Shown in pieces: positions 31,369 through 34,160 of a stretch of DNA of 34,160 nt; the stretch's first letter is position 1; every line of letters starts with the position of its first letter. A program made the translations under genes and the position numbers. The stretch is from the NCBI GenBank assembly GCA_910583895.1, contig CAJTYJ010000042.1, forward strand, positions 1-34,160. Direction: 5' to 3'. Origin of the DNA: an uncultured Lachnospiraceae bacterium. Its GTDB lineage: Bacteria; Bacillota; Clostridia; Lachnospirales; Lachnospiraceae. The notes under the pieces were generated by a model. The model was not told where the DNA came from, searched no databases, and worked only from the letters and a program-made list of their open reading frames with translations.

Positions 31369-32454
31369 ATGACACAGTTTCCATTTTTAGAGATAGAAGG
31401 AACTTCATATGAGATCGGGTATCAGCAGGGGAGACATTTTAAAGAGCAGATTCAGAATAATATCCACTGTTATCAGGCAATGTTTCAGGACTATTCCAAC
31501 CTGAAGTGGGAGAGAGCCAAAGAGCTTTCCAGACAGTTTATCCCGGTGATCGAGGCGTATAATCCGGATTATCTGACCGAGATCCGGGGGGTGGCAGAAG
31601 GTTCCGGTTTTGATTTCGAAGATATTCTGGCACTGAACTGCAGAAGCGAACTGGTGTTTGTTGGGAATGAATTTGACAAAGCAGACGGGGGATGTACTTC
31701 CATTGGAATCAGCAGCGATGCGGGCAGGGACCATCATGCCTACGCGGCCCATAACTGGGACTGGAAGACCAGCCAGAGAGATTCTATGATTATGATGAAA
31801 ATTCATCAAAAGAACGGGAAACCGACGATCTTTATGGTTACCGAGGCGGGGATCATCGGCAAGACCGGCTGCAACAGTGCAGGCATCTGTCTGTATTTGA
31901 ATGCACTGTCCACCAACGAGGCGTCCAGAGGTCTGCCGTTGCATATGGCCATGAGAGGGATCCTGGACTGTGAGACACTGGCAGAGGCGGTTACAGCGGC
32001 TACCCGGATGAATCTGGGCTGCAGCGCCAATTTTATGCTGGGGCACAAAAATGGGGAGTGCATCGATCTGGAGATTGAAAACGAAGAGTTCGATGTACTC
32101 TATCCCAAAGACGGAATCCTCGTACACACGAATCATTTTGTCAGTCCCAGACTTCCCAAGTATCCAAGAAAAGATACAGGCAAACAAAAATTTCCAGATA
32201 CCTTCGTCCGGTATGGACGGGCAGAGAAGCTTCTCCGCCAAAAAGGAACCGGGATCTGTGAGAAAGAGATTATGGATGTGCTGAAAGATCATGTGGAGTA
32301 TCCCGGCAGCATCTGCAGACATGATAACCAAAAAGCAGAACCAGGTCTGCGGATGGGCACCGTATTTTCCATGGTGGTTGACCTGACTGAAGGAAAAATC
32401 TGGTTTTGCAAAGGAAATCCCTGCGCAAAAGAATACGAGGAATATTCCCTGTAA
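31369..32454 (+). CDS. C45 family (isopenicillin-N acyltransferase-like) Ntn hydrolase
   Basis: 361 residues from ATG 31369 (AAAGGAG seven bases upstream). The family order is clear: IEGTSYEIGYQQGRHFKEQI, the GFDFEDILALNCRSEL region, the autocatalytic cysteine in DGGCTSIG (C109), then YAAHNWDWK and the GKTGCNSAGICLYLNAL segment. Relatives cleave themselves before the cysteine and then form or hydrolyse amide bonds between acyl groups and amino compounds. There is no signal peptide, so it acts inside the cell. Coming after two membrane proteins and a LysR gene, it likely hydrolyses an imported N-acyl compound (inference). Confidence 0.85.
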   Translation: MTQFPFLEIEGTSYEIGYQQGRHFKEQIQNNIHCYQAMFQDYSNLKWERAKELSRQFIPVIEAYNPDYLTEIRGVAEGSGFDFEDILALNCRSELVFVGNEFDKADGGCTSIGISSDAGRDHHAYAAHNWDWKTSQRDSMIMMKIHQKNGKPTIFMVTEAGIIGKTGCNSAGICLYLNALSTNEASRGLPLHMAMRGILDCETLAEAVTAATRMNLGCSANFMLGHKNGECIDLEIENEEFDVLYPKDGILVHTNHFVSPRLPKYPRKDTGKQKFPDTFVRYGRAEKLLRQKGTGICEKEIMDVLKDHVEYPGSICRHDNQKAEPGLRMGTVFSMVVDLTEGKIWFCKGNPCAKEYEEYSL

Positions 32455-32554
32455 GAACAAGCAGGAAAGGAGAAGGAAGAGCAGATGCTTTCTTCTCTTT
32501 TTCGCTGTATCCTGAGTATAAAATATTTTTCCGGCATAATTTTTGAAATTGCTC

Positions 32555-32583
32555 TTGCATTTTTTGACAGGATACGTTATAAT
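32555..32583 (+). promoter_or_regulatory. Promoter of tRNA-Pro (and possibly lysA)
   Basis: TTGCAT (32555-32560), 17-bp spacer, consensus TATAAT (32578-32583), ending 12 bases before the tRNA 5' end. Confidence 0.75.
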
Positions 32584-32595
32584 AGCATTCGTTAT

Positions 32596-32670
32596 CGGGG
32601 TATGGCTCAGCTTGGCTAGAGCGCACGGCTGGGGGCCGTGAGGTCGCAGGTTCGAATCCTGTTACCCCGA
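32596..32670 (+). tRNA. tRNA-Pro (anticodon GGG)
   Basis: A complete cloverleaf: acceptor CGGGGTA/TACCCCG, D arm GCTC...GAGC, anticodon stem CACGG/CCGTG with loop CTGGGGG (anticodon GGG), T arm GCAGG-TTCGAAT-CCTGT, discriminator A. The CCA end is not encoded. Confidence 0.95.
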
Positions 32671-32695
32671 TTTTGTGGAGCAAAGCTCCAAAGGG

Positions 32696-32725
32696 GGAGC
32701 CTGCAGACTGCAGGCTCCTTTTTTT
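32696..32725 (+). terminator. Rho-independent terminator between tRNA-Pro and lysA
   Basis: GGAGCCTGCAG (32696-32706) and CTGCAGGCTCC (32708-32718) form an 11-bp stem around one base (in practice a slightly shorter stem), followed by seven T residues. A small hairpin GGAGCAAAGCTCC precedes it at 32677-32689. Confidence 0.85.
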
Positions 32726-32758
32726 AAACGAAATCAGCAGATGAGGAGTAAAAAGCAG

Positions 32759-34036
32759 ATGAGAAAAGTACCGTTCATTACCAAAGAGCAGGTGGAGGAG
32801 ATCGTGAAGACTTATCCGACCCCCTTCCATATTTATGATGAAAAGGGCATTCGTGAAAATGTAAAGGCGCTGTATGAGGCCTTTTCCTGGAATCAAGGAT
32901 ATAAGGAATACTTTGCCGTAAAGGCGACTCCGAATCCATTTTTGATGCAGATTTTAAAAGAATACGGATGCGGAAGCGACTGTTCTTCTATGGCGGAACT
33001 GGTGCTGTCCGAAGCGGCGGGAATCACCGGGACAGAGATTATGTTCTCTTCCAATGACACGCCTTTGGAGGAGTTTGCATATTGTGAGAAGCTTGGGGGC
33101 ATCATAAATCTGGATGATATCACTCATATCCAGGCGGTGGAGCAGTCTGTGGGTTATCTTCCGAAAACCATGAGCTGCCGTTATAATCCGGGCGGATATT
33201 TTAAGATGAGCAACGGGATCATGGACAATCCGGGAGATTCCAAATACGGCATGACGGAAGACCAGATCGTAGAAGCGTACCGGATCATGAAGGAAAAGGG
33301 AGTGGAGAATTTTGGGATTCATGCATTCCTGGCCAGCAATACGGTGACCAATGAGTATTATCCCATGCTGGCGAAGGTGCTTTTTGAACTGGCGGTGAAA
33401 TTAAAAGAGAAGACAGGCGCACATATTGCCTTTATCAATCTGTCCGGCGGCATCGGAATCCCCTACACACCGGACCAGGAGCCCAATGATATCCGGGTGA
33501 TCGGAGAAGGTGTGCGAAAAGTATATGAGGAAGTTCTGGTACCGGCGGGGATGAAAGATGTGGCTCTTTTTACAGAGCTTGGCCGTTATATGATGGGACC
33601 TTACGGCGCTCTGGTGACAAAAGCAATCCACGAAAAGCACATTCACAAGGAATATATCGGAACGGATGCCTGTGCAGCAGATCTGATGCGCCCTGCAATC
33701 TATGGGGCTTATCATCATATTACGGTCCTTGGCAAGGAAAATGCGCCCTGTGACCAGACCTATGATGTGACAGGCTCTCTCTGCGAGAACTGTGATAAGT
33801 TCGCCGTGGACCGAAGTCTTCCGAAGATTGAGAAGGGAGATTATCTGTTTATCCATGATACCGGGGCACACGGGCATTCCATGGGCTATAATTACAATGG
33901 AAAGCTTCGCTCAGCAGAACTTCTGCTTCAGGAGGACGGGAAGGTCCGCCTGATCCGCAGAGGAGAGACTCTGAAGGATTATTTTGCGACCTTTGACTGC
34001 TTTGAGATCGGAAAGAAATTGCAGCAGCACAGCTGA
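32759..34036 (+). CDS. lysA: Diaminopimelate decarboxylase
   Basis: 425 residues, fold type III PLP enzyme that decarboxylates meso-diaminopimelate to lysine. PLP-binding lysine in EYFAVKATPNP, GCGSDCSSMAEL, the histidine in GIHAFLASN, the phosphate-binding NLSGGIGIPY, and the second active-site segment GSLCENCDKFAVD with cysteine. The start at 32759 has GAGGAG ten bases upstream; the in-frame ATG at 32741 precedes that site and is rejected. Only about 33 bases separate the upstream terminator from the start, with no evident promoter of its own. It resembles the long, divergent decarboxylases of Lachnospiraceae. Confidence 0.92.
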   Translation: MRKVPFITKEQVEEIVKTYPTPFHIYDEKGIRENVKALYEAFSWNQGYKEYFAVKATPNPFLMQILKEYGCGSDCSSMAELVLSEAAGITGTEIMFSSNDTPLEEFAYCEKLGGIINLDDITHIQAVEQSVGYLPKTMSCRYNPGGYFKMSNGIMDNPGDSKYGMTEDQIVEAYRIMKEKGVENFGIHAFLASNTVTNEYYPMLAKVLFELAVKLKEKTGAHIAFINLSGGIGIPYTPDQEPNDIRVIGEGVRKVYEEVLVPAGMKDVALFTELGRYMMGPYGALVTKAIHEKHIHKEYIGTDACAADLMRPAIYGAYHHITVLGKENAPCDQTYDVTGSLCENCDKFAVDRSLPKIEKGDYLFIHDTGAHGHSMGYNYNGKLRSAELLLQEDGKVRLIRRGETLKDYFATFDCFEIGKKLQQHS

Positions 34037-34062
34037 TTTGCATGGATTTGCCAAAATTTCGC

Positions 34063-34091
34063 TTGCACTTTTGGAAAATATATGGTAGACT
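34063..34091 (+). promoter_or_regulatory. Promoter of tRNA-Leu
   Basis: TTGCAC (34063-34068), 17-bp spacer, TAGACT (34086-34091), ending 15 bases before the tRNA. Confidence 0.6.
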
Positions 34092-34106
34092 GTAGGAGTT
34101 GAGAAC

Positions 34107-34160
34107 GCAGGAGTGGCGGAATGGCAGACGCATCAGACTCAAAATCTGACGTAGGTGACT
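34107..34160 (+). tRNA. tRNA-Leu (anticodon CAA), 5' part cut by window end
   Basis: Begins GCAGGAG acceptor strand, TGGCGGAATGGCAGACGC class II D arm typical of leucine tRNAs, anticodon stem TCAGA/TCTGA with loop CTCAAAA (anticodon CAA), then the start of the long variable arm. The T arm and 3' acceptor strand are beyond the window. Confidence 0.9.

Overview
The window looks like the chromosome of a spore-forming, low/medium-GC anaerobic Firmicute, most likely Lachnospiraceae or a related clostridial family. The basis is the cotJ spore-coat operon, clostridial AdhE, a two-domain 2-hydroxyacyl-CoA dehydratase activase, strong AGGAGG-type ribosome binding sites and TTGACA/TATAAT promoters. No species was assigned.

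Layout. 1-58 is the 3' end of a 23S rRNA gene, followed by a terminator. 280-2047 encodes a secreted five-repeat SH3b protein and a small GRAM/PH-like protein, followed by a cluster of hairpins. 2333-8077 is a tightly packed five-gene operon matching the uncharacterised Salmonella STM4015-STM4014-STM4013-STM4012-STM4011 set: repeat protein, ATP-grasp-like protein, alkaline-phosphatase-superfamily hydrolase, HemN-like radical SAM protein, and a second radical SAM protein fused here to a HAD phosphatase domain. A GNAT acetyltransferase overlaps its end. 8586-11155 carries a degenerate Sir2-like protein, hisH, hisF and ung. A 1418-residue activase lies on the minus strand (11261-15517), diverging from a rhomboid-like membrane protein.

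The main discovery is at 16758-26273. The spore-coat operon cotJA-cotJB-cotJC is interrupted inside cotJC. Codons 1-33 of cotJC lie at 17291-17388 and the rest lies 8.3 kb away at 25730-26273. An identical 18-bp direct repeat (17371-17388 and 25712-25729) marks the two ends. Joining them at the repeat gives one uninterrupted 213-residue CotJC frame. The DNA between encodes a large serine recombinase, next to the right repeat, and a small ORF that could be its directionality factor. The predicted excised-circle junction carries a 14-bp inverted repeat (13 of 14 matching) around a 12-bp centre, as expected for a serine-integrase attP. This is the architecture of a sporulation-gene intervening element (compare skin in sigK). 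Its cargo is unusual: trkA-trkH potassium uptake and adhE, the latter preceded by three tandem Rex-type operators.

After the element, 26329-28772 (minus strand) holds a LarA-family 2-hydroxyacid racemase translationally coupled to a malic enzyme. Divergent from it are a LysR regulator, a DUF3100-type membrane protein, a second small membrane protein and a C45-family Ntn hydrolase (29030-32454). The window closes with tRNA-Pro(GGG), lysA and the 5' part of tRNA-Leu(CAA).
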